Position numbers and translations under genes: made by a program. A model generated the notes under the pieces. It searched no databases. It saw nothing but the letters and a program-made list of their open reading frames with translations, and was not told the origin of the DNA. This document shows positions 23,037 to 36,165 of a stretch of DNA of 64,000 bases, in pieces (position 1 is the stretch's first letter; each line of letters begins with the position of its first letter). Origin of the DNA: Anaeramoeba flamelloides (Eukaryota > Metamonada > Anaeramoebidae). The stretch lies in NCBI GenBank assembly GCA_027625915.1, contig JANTQA010000032.1:14462001-14526000 (forward strand), read 5' to 3'.

Positions 23037-23330
23037 AGTTTGCATAATTTTCATAATTTTTTGTTTTTTTGATTGATTAAAATTTTCTTAAAAATACTTT
23101 ATTTTGCAATGAAAAAAATTTTTCATTTGATCCTTCAATTTTTAAAATTCATTTTGTATAATAGCACTTGAAGAAACCTTTAACATATTTACTTTGAGTT
23201 TATTGTTGGTTTCTTTGATCGGTTAATGTATAGGCCTTCTCTAAAAAAAGAAACAAAGCCTTTGCTTTTGAAACAGGAATTAAACTTTTCGGAAGGTGTT
23301 ATTTTAATAACTGGAATTTTAAATATTTCA

Positions 23331-26300
23331 GTAATTTTTTATTCTTTATTAAATTCTGATTCAACAAAGCACAACCATTATGACTTTAAAAATGGGCATT
23401 TTTTTTACAATAAAATACTCTTTTAAAATTAATATTTCATTTTTTGAAAAAAAAAATTAACACCATATTTAGCCCAGAGAATTTTATTATCACGAAAAAA
23501 GAACGGGAAACTCAAACAAAGTGAGGTAACGCTTAAATTTGATTTTCATTTTCAAATTACAAATATTACAAAATTATTCTCAAGAAAACAATTTTTTTCA
23601 TAACAAAGACTCTGTCTGTCTAAAAATATGGAATTAAGGTATTTTTTGGAAAATATTTTGTTTCACACCAAATAAACACCGAAATTTTGATTTAAATACA
23701 CTTTAAAACAATTACTGGTTCATTAGTTGAGCCCAATAAATCCTAAGAATCTTTATCTTCAAGTTGAAAAAATAAAAAAATATTTACAACATTAATACTT
23801 TTTTTAGTTTATAAAATCAAAATAATTTAAATACCAACCAAAAAAGGATGAATAATGCTGACTTTTCTTGAGAATTGTAAGAAATAAAGAAAAAATTTTT
23901 ATTATTTTTAAAAAAAAATTAATTTATTCTCTGAACCGAAAAAAAAAAAACAACTTTATTTTTTCTGTACATAGTAAAACATACGCCACCTAAACCAAAA
24001 CAATTTAAAAACCTAACAGGTAAATTAAAGTAAGCTTTTTTTTGGTTGAGGAATGAACTTTTTCTTTTTCTTTTACTTTCCTTAACCAAAAAAAGACAAA
24101 ATCTAAACCTTGCCAAACACCAAAGGCACGCATGGTTTTGCTTTAAAGAGTAAAGTTGTAATTTCTATACTTGCTTGGAAACAAATAATCTCAAAAACCA
24201 AGTATCATTACTTAATTATTGTACTAAAATCTCGGCGTTTGTATAAAAAAAGCAATTAAATACTGTTTTACAGTCTTACTTCTAAACCAATTTACCCTTT
24301 AATACTTGAGAATTAGAAAATTTTAGGATAGTTTTAAAAAATTTTGATTTTAAAAAAACACTACATTTATTGAAATAGATTATTATAAACCCAGTTATTT
24401 TTCAACTCAAATTCATTTTTTGATAAATCTCTTATGATCAAAAAATAGATTACTTATACTTGACAAACCCAATTTAAATTCAATTTTTCATTTTGTAATC
24501 TTAATTCAATTTCAAATTAATAAACTGAACTTTTTTTTTAAAGAAGGGAACATTAAAATTTTTCATTAATTATTTTCATTCCCATACAACAATTTCAAGT
24601 TTAACAAGACAAATAGACATATAATCTCTTCCTTAAAAATATTAGAATTTTCTCTCTCTCTAATGTTACCCCAAAAAATTAAATAACATATCAAAAAATT
24701 CAAAATTAAAAAAAATTATTTGATAAAAATTTATTAAAAAAAAAAACTAAAAAATCTCTCTCAATTCAAAGTATTTAAAAAAGCACCACATCTGAACAAC
24801 TCTTAAACTAAATATCCCCCCCCCCCCCTTTTTTTTTTTATGATTTATTAAAAGAAGGGTTAATCATGAAACACAATACTTTTACAATTTTTTACCAATG
24901 ATTGATCATCAAGTGTAAAAAAGTTTTTTTTCTTTATCTTTTTGCTCTCCATTTAGAATTAGGTCTGATTGTTTCATTGGAAAGTCAATAAAAGTTAATC
25001 TTCTTTCTAATTAGAGAAATAGTTGTAATGAAATTTGATTTGTTATCAAAATTTTAGAAACATTATTATATCAATTTTGATATTATTTAAATAATCATTT
25101 TCATTAGCCACTTTTTTATTCTTCAATAAAATTTAGAGATTTTTTTAATATTTTAGAATATATTTTTTTTGTTTTCGTTACCATTTTCAACCTAATAAAT
25201 AGAAAAATATTTATCCAACTTTTTTAATGTCTATTCTTGTTTATTGTGAAAACTTTCGGAGTTTAGATCTTTACTTTGCGAAAAGGAAAAAATACAATTT
25301 TCCATTCAATTTTTTGCTTTTTTCTTGAATTTCTTTTGATTAGCAATTTTAAAAAATAAAACTTTGAAATTAAAAAAAAAAAATGCAAAAATGAAATCTA
25401 AAATTCTCCTAAAATCAATAAAAAAACTCTTTAAATTAATTTAAACTCTTGAAAAAAATAAATGAAAGAGTGTTTTAAAAGTGTATACTTTTTAAAAAAA
25501 ATTTACTTTATGATTAAAAAATTAATCAAAATTTTTTAGGTTAATCATACCATTTTATTTTTTCATATTCCTTTATTGATCAACAATTTTCATCCATTTT
25601 CTAGTATTTAAATAAGCAGTAATATTATTTTCTGTGTTTATATATTCAAATAATTAAAAAAATACAGAAATTGGTGTGAAAGACATGATTAAATATTCTA
25701 GTTTTTTTTTTTTCCCGCAATAGTCTCGAAATTTTGACCAAGACTATAAAATATTTAAACAAATAATATTATAAAGAAAAGTGAAGAACTCTTAAAATTA
25801 ATTGTATTTAATTTTATCCTTAAGTAATTAAATACTCAATTAAATGATTTTTTCTTTTATTTCCTCTAACAATAGAAATTTTTTTTTTTCTAAAGTTTCC
25901 CTAAAAAGATTTTATTTGCTCAATTACATATAATTTCCACAATTATTCCATTTTTTGGGATTTTGAAATATTTGCAAAAAAAAAAAAAAAAATCCAAAAA
26001 TAAAAGAAAAAAAGAAAATAAAGTTGTGGCCTTATTTCTATTATTATTTCCAATGAAAATTTTGTTAATAATTTTGTTAATAGACTGAATTTGATATGTT
26101 ATATCAAACGGATATAATAATTTTTAAAAAGATAATACTTTGATTTAAATAATATATGAGATAAAGAAGAAATTTTAGAAATATGCACAAACAGAAACAG
26201 AAATAGTACATACATAATCCCATCATCTACATTTTCTTATTATTAATTTCTTTCATTAAAATGAAGACGAAGAATAATTTAAAGAACTATAATCTTCAAA

Positions 26301-27155
26301 TTTTTCATAAATTATTTGAATAATATTTATCATTTTTTTTTTTTTTTTTTACAATAACAAAAATTACCATATTCATTTTAAAACGAGATTAGCACGATAA
26401 CTGGAAATGTAAATCTTGACTTTGAAACAAAAATAAAATGAATTTCAAACATAAATTATACAAACTTAAGATAATTAATCCATTATTTTCTGAAAATTTT
26501 TTTTAATATGAAATTATGATCAATCATAAATCCATTAAATTTTTAATATTTTATTTTTACCTTTCTGTAATAATTCCATTTTACAAGACTTTATTAATAT
26601 TTACAATTAAAAATAATTTCTTAATCTCCAAAATTTTTTTACAAAAATTAAAGTTAAATGATCTAAACTAAAAAATCATTTATTATTGATTTAAGACCAG
26701 AGTAGATTAATAAACTAATTTTTCTTATTTATTTTAACTATAATAAAATTTAGATTATTTTTATACCTAATTTAAAATTTAAAGAAAATTAAACAAATAA
26801 TAAAAACAAAAAAAAAGAATTTTTATTTTATTTTTCATTTTTATTATTGAAGAGAGGCGATTCAACAAAATTGCCTCCTATTTGCCTGAAAAAAAAAAAA
26901 AAAACGAAATTTTATTTTTAGTAATATTGATTATATTAACCATTTTTTTAAGACAAAACAAAAATATAGAAATATAAAGTCGGTTGAGATGATATTTTCA
27001 TTTTTTTTTTTTTTTTTTCATATTTTTAAACAATTAATTTTTTCATATTCTTTTTATTTAACATAATTCTCTTTATTTAATTTTCTTGATGTTTTATTAT
27101 TTTTTTTTTGAATATTTAATTTCATGTTTTTTATAATCCTTTATTATTTAAATAG
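23331..27155. other. intergenic stretch with a poly-C run
   Basis: A/T-rich DNA with no confident gene. It contains a run of 13 C followed by 12 T at 24816-24840, very unusual in this composition. A possible minus-strand exon at 26828-26885 is listed separately. The first exon of the RalGAP gene should lie in the right part but was not found. Confidence 0.5.
26828..26885 (-). other. possible terminal exon, minus strand
   Basis: A run of 16 T ending in CAG is followed on the minus strand by one base and QIGGNFVESPLFNNKNEK plus stop. The acceptor is excellent, but no upstream exon is identified and the product is not recognised. The plus strand over the same bases is also open, without a start. 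Confidence 0.25.
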
Positions 27156-30100
27156 AAACGAAATTACCATCTTCAAGTGAATATAATACTATTTTTACAA
27201 TTTTAAATAAATTAATTCTTTATGCTTCCGAAGCTATTAGAAATACTTGGGGAATAGATGAATTATGTAACCCTTTTTTTTCTTTTTTTTTTGTATAATG
27301 ACTTTAAATTTATATTTATTTTAATTCTTTTTTTGAAAAAAACTGAAAGTTCTTCTTTTAAAGTCTTTTTAAAAAATGTACGAACACAAAATTCTTTTTT
27401 CAAAATATCTTGTATCTGATAGTAAATCTAACTACATAATTTTACAATTAATTACAAGCATGATCTATATCTGCCCAAATTTACTTTATATTATAAATTA
27501 ATACCAGAACATAATAAGACTCAACATATCTGTTGAAATAAAAATGAAAAGTTAATTATCAACTCTTTATCTTATTTTTATAGATATTCATTCAAAAAAC
27601 TATTTCAACAAATTATTGTTTTGACTTTCTATGCTTTTTTATATTATTTTTATTACAAAAATAATGGTAATAAAAATCCAAACAACAAAACCTAAGTTGA
27701 TAAATTAAAAGCGAAAGAGTAAAATTATAATTTTCATTTAAACCTCTATTTTAATTCCTCGAAATATCAATATACCTCACAAAAAGAATAAAAATATTTT
27801 CCCTTCTTTAAATATTCGAAATAAATAAAAAATTCAAAATTTTCGTTTCATAAAAAAAGGTAAAACAAATAGAATATTAAAACAAAATAATTTTTTTTAA
27901 AAATGTTCATATATTCTTTAAAAACTTTAAGAAGATCTTTAAAAAACGAATTTATTTTAACTTTCAATTTGATTTATAATATTTTAAACAATAAAGACCA
28001 ATTATTGAAATCCACAACAAGTTTAGAAAATAAACCCGCCATTAGAGAAAAAGGATTAAATACTTTAATTCTTTTTATTGATGTACTTGCTGAAAAAACA
28101 ACAAAAGAGATTTATGACTTATTAAGAAGCACCATTAATTTCCATCCATTCCTTGTTGATTATCAAAAGAATATTGCTTTATTATCACAACCAAATAACA
28201 GTAAATTTTTTTTTTTTGGTTTTCTTCTATATTTATCAAAAAAAAACAAAAAACAATAAATTGAAATAGATATAAAAATAATCTCAATTTTTTTAATTTT
28301 TTTTTTTTTTAAATTAATACAGCCGCTGTTTTAGGATCTAAAGAAACTACCAAAGATACAAAAGAAGAAAAATTGAAACTATTTGGAAATTTATTAGATT
28401 ATATTTCCAATAAAACACTGAAACCACACTTTTGGATTAATACACTTGAAAATTGCTTTTTCGTTACACTTTACCCTGGCGTTGCTAAAAAACTCAATTT
28501 AATCGAAACTTCAACTGGTAATTTAATTAGATTTTTCTTTTTCTGATTATTATTTTTTTTTAATCTATATTTTTTTTACTGGAACTGCCCAGCCTATGAA
28601 AATACTCGTAAAATCTGGATATCGGAATTAAAAAAATTTAACATTTCTAATATATTAAAAAATAATATTATTACTATTTTTGATTTTATTAACAAAAAGA
28701 GATTCATCATATTTATTAGTCTTAGTGGGTAATAAATTTATTTTTGAGTCTTGAACAAAATTCCTAAATTGTGATTTAGGAATTCGGGAAGTGTCGCCAA
28801 GTGCCTAGCTTTTCCAAAATTCGAAAGAATTGAGCAAAATCTTAGATTTTACTCAATTCTTTTAAATTCTGGAAAACCTAACGGCAAATAAGAGGAATTA
28901 AAAACTCCTCCGCTAAATAATAATAATATATATATATATTAAATTTGAATTATTATCACAAATTAACCTTTTAAAAAATGAGAGTCTAGTAATAAAAAAA
29001 GAAAATGAAAAAAGAATTATTCAAAAAAAATTTTACTATATTTTCTTTCTTTGTTCAAAGTAGCTATTTAAAAGTTAATTCCATTTCTTCAACTTTTGTG
29101 AAAAAATGTCTCGAACTATTATAGGTAATACTGGTAAATCCAAATTATCATAATCCAAATTTTAACTTGGAGTTAAATAAGGAAAACAAGTTTGATCACT
29201 AAAAATTAGATCATTTACTTGTTTTTTATTTCAAGGAATTAGTTTTTTTTTTTTCATTTAAAATGATCAAAGCACTTTTAAAATAATAATGTATTAATAT
29301 AATATTTGTAATTAATTATTAATAGTTAATAAAATGAAATATTAAATTCATTTTTTTTTTTTGAAAAATTGTTTCAAAAATCTTGATTTAGAGTAAAATG
29401 AATTTATTATTTTCCAAGGGATTAATCTCAAACACATAGAAATCTAAAATTAACGAATATTAGTATCAATGGTAAAGTATATTAATGCCCCATAGTTCCA
29501 AATGTCTCTAAAAATTCGATTAGTAAAATAGTACTATTTGTTGATCTTCAAACAATTAAAAATGATACTTTGTTTTAGTAAAAACTTCAAGAATTTTAGA
29601 AAAAAAATCTGCATTTCGAGGTAACTTTAAAGGTTGAATTATCAATATTCATACTTTAAAGTTGAAAAAAATCTTTCTTTAATATGTCTCAAAATTAATA
29701 TTAGTTGGCTTCAAATTCAATTTGATTTTTTTTGAAATTAAAATATTAACCAATAGATATTATTTTTACCAATTATTTTAAAAAAAAACTCCATTCCAAA
29801 AAATGGGAAACACCCAAAATCAAATATAGGCAAAATAAAACTCAATTTATTATATTTCTCCAAACCTAATATAAAACCACATTTAAGTAACACATTATTG
29901 ATGTTTTTATAAGTAATCATTTTCACCCAAATAAAAGAAAAAAATATAAAACTCAAAAAAAAAAAATTGGTGTGTCCAAAATAATGAAACAGCCGAACAA
30001 AAAATTTATTGGTAAATTTGTTGAAGTTTCACCAACAATAATTGTTGATCGATTAAATGGTAAGATAATATCAAACAATTGGATGTGATTTTCTAATTTA

Positions 30101-33100
30101 AGAAACTCAAAACTAACCTTCTCTCAACCATCGAAAAAAAATTCCAGATCTAACCAAACAGATTAAATAACTGAAAAAAAGGAAATGAAATCAAAACAAA
30201 AAAGACAAAAAATGAAATAGTTTGTAAAATCAAAATTATTCCCAAATTGAAAGTAAAGCTGAGTATTGCTATTCTTTCAACGGTTTAAACTGTGTCCAAA
30301 TTTTTGGAATTTTGTTTATTGTGAATATATTGAAAATACTACTAACTTCATAAAAAGGAAACAAAAGTAATTCTTCTTTTGATTTTTCTGTTGATGATTA
30401 ATGGACTAATCTTTAAAATTAAAAAATTAAAAAAATAGTTACTTTTAGGGGTTCTAAATATTAATTATTAAATACTTTCAAAATACTATTATTTTGAGTT
30501 TCTATTCTTTTTAGATTTGGAAAAGTAAAAAAAAAAAAAATTTACAAACTTAGAATTTTTTAATAGGGATCCTTTAGTAACAAATGTTATAATTTATTGT
30601 TCCTTAAGATTTATAAAATATTTTTATAGCTATTTGAAATATAGAGCACTAATATCATTTACCTTCAATTGCAAAACACTTTAATTGATAACAAATCTAT
30701 GTTGATGTGAACCCCTTAAAGCTAACAACCAAAATAAATATCTTTTATAATAATAATAAAAAAAAAATTCTTAATAAAAATTTAAAATTTTTTTAAATAA
30801 ACTTCTTGAAGACAACCTTGTAAGAGCTGAAAAATTATTTTATTAATTCCCTTTCTTCAAAAATTAAAGAAAGTGGAAAAAAATATAAAAAAAAATTGAA
30901 GATATTTTGAGATTAATTGACTAATTACCCGAAATTAATAAAAGAACATTTTGATTATAAGGATCTAATGATATAAATTATTGGGATTAATTACTTTCGT
31001 TGAAAATTAAAAATTTTATTAAATAAATTTTTTTTACATTTATTCTAAAATTTTTTTTTTGGTTTATTAAGTAATTTATATATTACTTTGCCAGCTGAAT
31101 GATAATATATAATTTTTGCATTTATACTCTGACGAGTACTGTTGTGCGCCTAGTTTTCTTTTTTTTTTTTTTTTTTATAATTTAAAAGAATTTACGAAAA
31201 TCAAAGATTTCACTCAATTGTAGGAACAACGAATTCCCCAAAACTCACAGAAAATTTCTTATATGTTTATCTCTAAACTTCATTTCAAAAATTGCAACCT
31301 ACCTGAAATAATAAATTGAAAAAAAAAAAACAAATAATATACTTTTGTATTCAAAGAACAACTAATTATTAAATCTTATTAATAATTCACTTTTTAAAGC
31401 ATATTAAACATATAACCAGATTGATATTCTAAAAATTAAAAAAAATACAATCCAAACTTAAAAAAAAGTCAGTCACAATTATTGAAATGAGAATTAGGGA
31501 TTTTTTTATTCATGGACTATCGCTGAAAAAAAGTTATCAATAAAAATTTTTGATAGTGAATATCTGAATTTTAAAAAGACATTATATTGTTTCAAATTTT
31601 AGTTTTATCTTTTCGAAGATCTTGTTTTTCAATGCAATATTTTGCAAAAAAACAAAAAAACATCAAAAAAAATCAATTCTATTATCATTATTTTTAAAAA
31701 ATATAATTTCTCAAAATGAAAAAAAAAACCAAAAACTCGATGTATTTATATTAAATAATTCTCAAAATAATGTGATTAAAAAACAAATAAAAAATAAATA
31801 TTAGAAAATGGATTTAATGAACATTGTCCACATGAAATTCAATGCATATTGATTGAACATGTCTTGGTTTGGATTCAAGCTGACAATCATGCAAAGTTTA
31901 TACTTGAAACTGCCCGGTACCGAAGCATTATTTTTGAAATCTTTCGACAAAGCTTTTTTTTACCTATTCAATACGACAGCACATTGTACAAAGTTCTTGA
32001 GAGATATGAATTCTGGCTCAAATCTGTGAAGCAAAGGCCATTATTAATTCATAGCGAACTGCATTCATATTTAATAATCTTTCTTGACAATATGCTGGAA
32101 GCGTTCTTAATGGAAATTGAAAAGGAAAAAACAAATGAAATTTTGAGAAGACTAACAAGATATTTGATAAGTTTAAAATTTATAGCGGAAGAAAAATATG
32201 ATTTATTAAGCCGCAATACGTGGGACTTTTTCTTAACAAAGGCAATTCGCACTTTTCAAAGAATATATTTAGAAAGAGATCAAACTTTTCGAAAAATGAT
32301 TTGGCCAAGAATAATTGCTTGCTTATTTACTATTTTTTTTTATTCCAAAACCAAATGCAATTCACATTGGCAGGGATTGAAAGCACTTTTTTCATTGATA
32401 AGAGAAGATTTCCAAACTATAGTAATGTGGAAACGATTATTATATGATATCACGATCAAATTTAACCACATTCTCTTTGGATTCAAGGCAAACCAAAGGA
32501 TCATTACTGAGGAAAATAAACTCAAATTTCAAAGAATCAATCGTGGTAATAGCCATGCCTTGTTTGCCGATAGCATTACCAGAAATAAATTCAGCTTAGA
32601 TTTTTTCCCAGATATTCATTTACTACCTGCAACTAGTCAAGAAGAAATTGACATTAACTATGAATTTGATTTAAATATCAGCAATTGGTGGGATAATGAA
32701 TATTCTGTCTTTTTTTGGAAAAAGATCTTTAATTTATTGGGCAACGTCAATCATTTTAAAAACGAAAAAATGCATGAATCGGCAATCATTTCTTATATTG
32801 AGATCTTAGATTTAATATATCGATTATATCAGGCTATTGACAATAAAGATATGCTATTCTTAGCGCAACAAAATTTGCCAATTCTAAAATTATTTGGACC
32901 AATTTTTTTTGAATCCTGCCTATTGGGATCAAGCTTTTTATCTGGAAGGTCATTGTCATATGGTGCTGTTGGGATCATGCTATGTGATCCTTATCGAATC
33001 AATCCCCTAAGCTATCAAGAATTATCTTATTTTTACACTGTTGTTTCCCTGGGGCTATCCATAAGAGACGAAAAGGTTATTTCAAACATCTTGAGATACA

Positions 33101-36100
33101 CTTCCCAAATTTTTAGTTATTCGTTCCCTGGCTCGATTGGACTGATCAATAGTTATTTAAATCTAATTTCTTTAGTGATGGATACCAATAACACAACTAA
33201 TTATAAGGATTGTATTTATTTGCATTGCTTAACCTGCCTAAGTTCATTAATTTCCCTACAAGATCATTTTACCAAATTGGAAATATATAATTATACCAAA
33301 TTGCTACAATTAGATCAAAAATCCACAAATGGGTTTTTGCATTTACAAAATTTATTAAATAAGGATTTAGTTGAACGTGAAAACTTTGCCAGTGAAATTG
33401 ATAAAATTATCAATCAATATGGCGAATATATTGGTGAAAATAAGGATTCCATTTTCATTATTAATCAAGATATCAAAACCAAAATTCAAACCTTAACTGA
33501 AAAGGAGTTTAAGAGACAAAGCAACTTCCCCATTTGGGACAAGGATAACGAATTACATGATCTCACGAATTATTTTTTGTTCCCGGTCCAATCGATTCGA
33601 TTGAAAATAATCAAAATCATTTCCAATTTTTTAACCGGCAAGGGCAAAAATCTGCACCAACAATTAATTTTGCACAGTTTGTGGATCATTAGTACACTGG
33701 CTGTCAATGAATTAAACAGCCAAAGGGGCAACGAGCAAATAATGGAAAAGGAAATAATCGAAATATCATTGAAATGCCTGAATCAATTTGTAGATAATCC
33801 CAATATAAAAATCGCCGAAACCGCAAACCATGGACTATTATTAATTGCACCATTTTCGAAAATAATTAATAATTTGGCACCTAACTTTTTACCAAACTTG
33901 ATTAAAAATCAATGTAATTTAATAATGAGCTATGTTTCAAAGTTAAAAAATTTTATTACAAAATATGAAGATAACGAAAATGATAAACAAAAGCAGTCAA
34001 CAGTGCCCCCATCAATTCCCATTTTATTAAGAACTGCCCAATCTTTTATCACCAACTTGCCCGTATTACTTTTTAATAAAGAATTGAACCAATTGTTTTT
34101 TTCAACTTTATTTGCTTGCTTAGGCTTTAGTAAATCAATTAGTGAAATTATTAAAGAATCGAATTTATCATTGAAAAAATCTTTTTCTTATGTCAAAACT
34201 GATTATAGTTCAAATAAAGAAAACATAAATATCAACACGACGACGAGTATTAATATTAATAATGATGATGACAATAATGATAATGTAAATCTTGAGGTTA
34301 ATGAAGAGAATATTCAAAACTTTTTGCATTTACTAGTTTTAGAAACTAAAAAAAAAAAAAATAGAGATCTTTATCAAAAAAAACGAACAGAGGAAGAAAT
34401 TGAGAACAATTTTTCATTTTATCACACAGATTATTCCCTAATGAATTCTGCAGAAATTGTGTTATTGAATTTATTAAATAATTGGAATAATTATCCATTA
34501 TGCGAAGGCCCAGAATGGAATTGCTCTTTATTTACTGATGATTATTCAGATATACCAGAGGAATATTTAAATTTAGAAGTCTTTAAGAAGAAAACCGAAA
34601 AAGAGAAGGAAAACGAAAAGGAAAAGGAAAGGGAAAGGGAAAGGGAAATTGAAAAGGAAAAAGAGAAGAATAATAATATTAATAATAATAATAATAATAA
34701 TAATCAAGATAATAATAATAATAAAGAATTAAATTTACAAGAACTTGAACAAAGAAATTTTGAAAATTTTGACAAATATTCAGAAGCCTTTGCCCTCAAA
34801 GAAGGTACAATTATCATTTTATATGATTTGCCAATAAAGGTAAATAATAAAAGGGAAAGGAGTGTTGTCCGAGTAATACTCCGCGATGTCTCTGGTAAAT
34901 ACGTATGGGACATTGAGCCATTATATGCAAATCTAGATGAGGAAGAAATTGAAAAGCCATTTATACCTCAGAAATACCAAACAAATAACAATGAAGAATT
35001 TAAATTAATAGCTAAAAATTTACCAAAATTGCCAGAATATGAACGAAAACAAACGGTACTACCACGTTATAACGCACAATTAGATATATCCACAACAGAC
35101 ATGTTGGGTGAAATGTTGCAATACATTGGCGAAACATTTGAATCAGAGTCAAAAATAAATTTTAATTCTCCAATTGTCGGCATACCCTCAGGGAAAAGCC
35201 AGCAATTTAATGAGATCAAGCAAAATTATTCTAGCCAACAATCCTCATTAGATAACTTTGTTCAAAGTGTTAAGGATAATAATGAAAAAAAATGTGACAA
35301 TATTAAACCGCCAAAATCATTTGATTGCAAAAATCATTTTCATTTATCCAAAATACTCTTTTCCCAATTAGGGCTATTCTCAATGACAAACAAAGAAGAC
35401 TTGATACCAATCAAAAGAAACGATCGTTTTTCGAGGGCATTAAAGGAATTGGATAAAAGGCCCTCTCGGGAAATGCAAAAAATCGGTGTCATCTATGTCG
35501 CGCCGGGCCAAACACACCAAAACGATATTTTGTCAAATGAATTTGGTTCGCCCTTATATGAAGAATTTGTCAATGGCCTAGGCTGGGAAATCGACATTTC
35601 AAAGCATGTCGGCTATAATGGCGGGTTGGATGTCTATTCAGGAGTAAACGGTCGAACTTGTCCCTATTACGCAGATAGCGAAACAGAGGTCGTATTCCAT
35701 ACAATCACGAGAATGCCCAATTCTGAAACCAACATCCAACAGATCCATAAAAAAAAGCATGTCGGTAATGATATCGTGCAAATCGTCTGGTGTGAGAACG
35801 TTGAGCAAGACTATGATCCAGCAACAATCACCTCCAGATTCAACCATGTGCATATCGTGATCTATCCCTTGCCAAATGGGCTGTTTAGAATCCAAATATT
35901 CATGAAGGAATCCGTGAAATTCTTTGGCCCATTATTAACAGGAATGATCATTTCGAAAAAGGATTTGCCCTATTTAGCTCGAACAACAGCTATGTGCGCC
36001 TATCGATACGTTAGATATGAGACAAGAGGATACCAACATCCTTTCCCTACGAGATGGGATCTTATCAATGAAACAATTAACAGATATCAAATGGATTTAT

Positions 36101-36165
36101 CATTCGACCAATACTTTTCTAGACTAATTGTTCCTAAAGGCACAGAAGAGCATAAAAGAAAATAA
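27156..36165 (+). CDS. RalGAP-alpha-like GTPase-activating protein (5' end incomplete)
   Basis: RalGAP alpha is the catalytic subunit of a heterodimer that stimulates GTP hydrolysis by Ral. Supported exons: 27156-27266 (YNTIFTILNKLILYASEAIR, like the RalGAP-alpha N-terminus), about 27930-28200 (NKPAIREKGLNTLILFIDVL), 28323-28517, 28593 to 28724 or 28728, and one long exon 31805-36165 ending in TAA. A 34-nt exon at 27584-27617 would keep phase between the first two. The first exon is not found. The long exon carries FEIFRQSFFLPI and WKKIFNLLGNVNHF, both close to RalGAP alpha, then an Asn/Lys/Glu-rich insert (about 34590-34735), VILRDVSGKYVWDIEPLY, and the Rap/Ral-GAP domain from about 35475. 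HVGNDIVQIVW holds the catalytic Asn thumb (codon 35767). GLGWEIDISKHVGYNGGLD, FGPLLTGMIISKKDLPYLAR and the C-terminal end are present. An active GAP is inferred. The junction into 31805 is uncertain. Confidence 0.9.
28775..28890. repeat. imperfect hairpin in a RalGAP intron
   Basis: AAGTGCCTAGCTTTTCCA and GAAAGAATTGAGCAAAATC on the left pair with GATTTTACTCAATTCTTTT and TGGAAAACCTAACGGCA on the right, a stem of about 40 bp with few mismatches and a tiny loop. It looks like a minimal foldback unit; a structured RNA cannot be excluded. It lies just after the exon ending near 28728. Confidence 0.5.
29786..30318. mobile_element. MITE family 2, copy a (in a RalGAP intron)
   Basis: It matches 45716-46255 along its length. 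The left end contains CTCCATTCCAAAAAATGGGA, the middle GTGTGTCCAAAATAATGAAAC and the right end CTGTGTCCAAATTTTTGGAAT. TTGGACAC-type ends recall Tc1/mariner elements. It is non-coding and about 530 bp, inside the roughly 3-kb intron before the long RalGAP exon. Confidence 0.8.

Larger units (their letters stand above)
22150..23330. repeat. old dispersed repeat A, copy 2, split by MITE 1c
   Basis: The left part (about 22150-22332) and right part (23037-23330) match consecutive parts of copy 1 at 1310-2000. The intervening 704 bp is MITE family 1 copy c. The right part contains a 66-codon frame that copy 1 does not keep open. Nothing else supportable lies between 21139 and 22150. Confidence 0.6.

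Noticed and set aside
23226-23426. 66-codon frame in repeat A copy 2
   Set aside because: The homologous stretch in copy 1 (from about 1895) does not keep the frame open, so it is unlikely to be a gene.
27070-27130. Minus-strand start MKLNIQKKNNKTSRK, resembling the MKLNI start of ribosomal protein eS6
   Set aside because: Only five residues agree; the following residues do not match eS6 and no further exon fits.
28775-28890. tRNA or small nuclear RNA gene
   Set aside because: The hairpin has one long stem and no cloverleaf or conserved snRNA box; kept only as an inverted repeat.
32049-35895. Minus-strand and alternative-frame open stretches across the RalGAP long exon
   Set aside because: All lie within the strongly supported plus-strand coding exon and are shadows of it.
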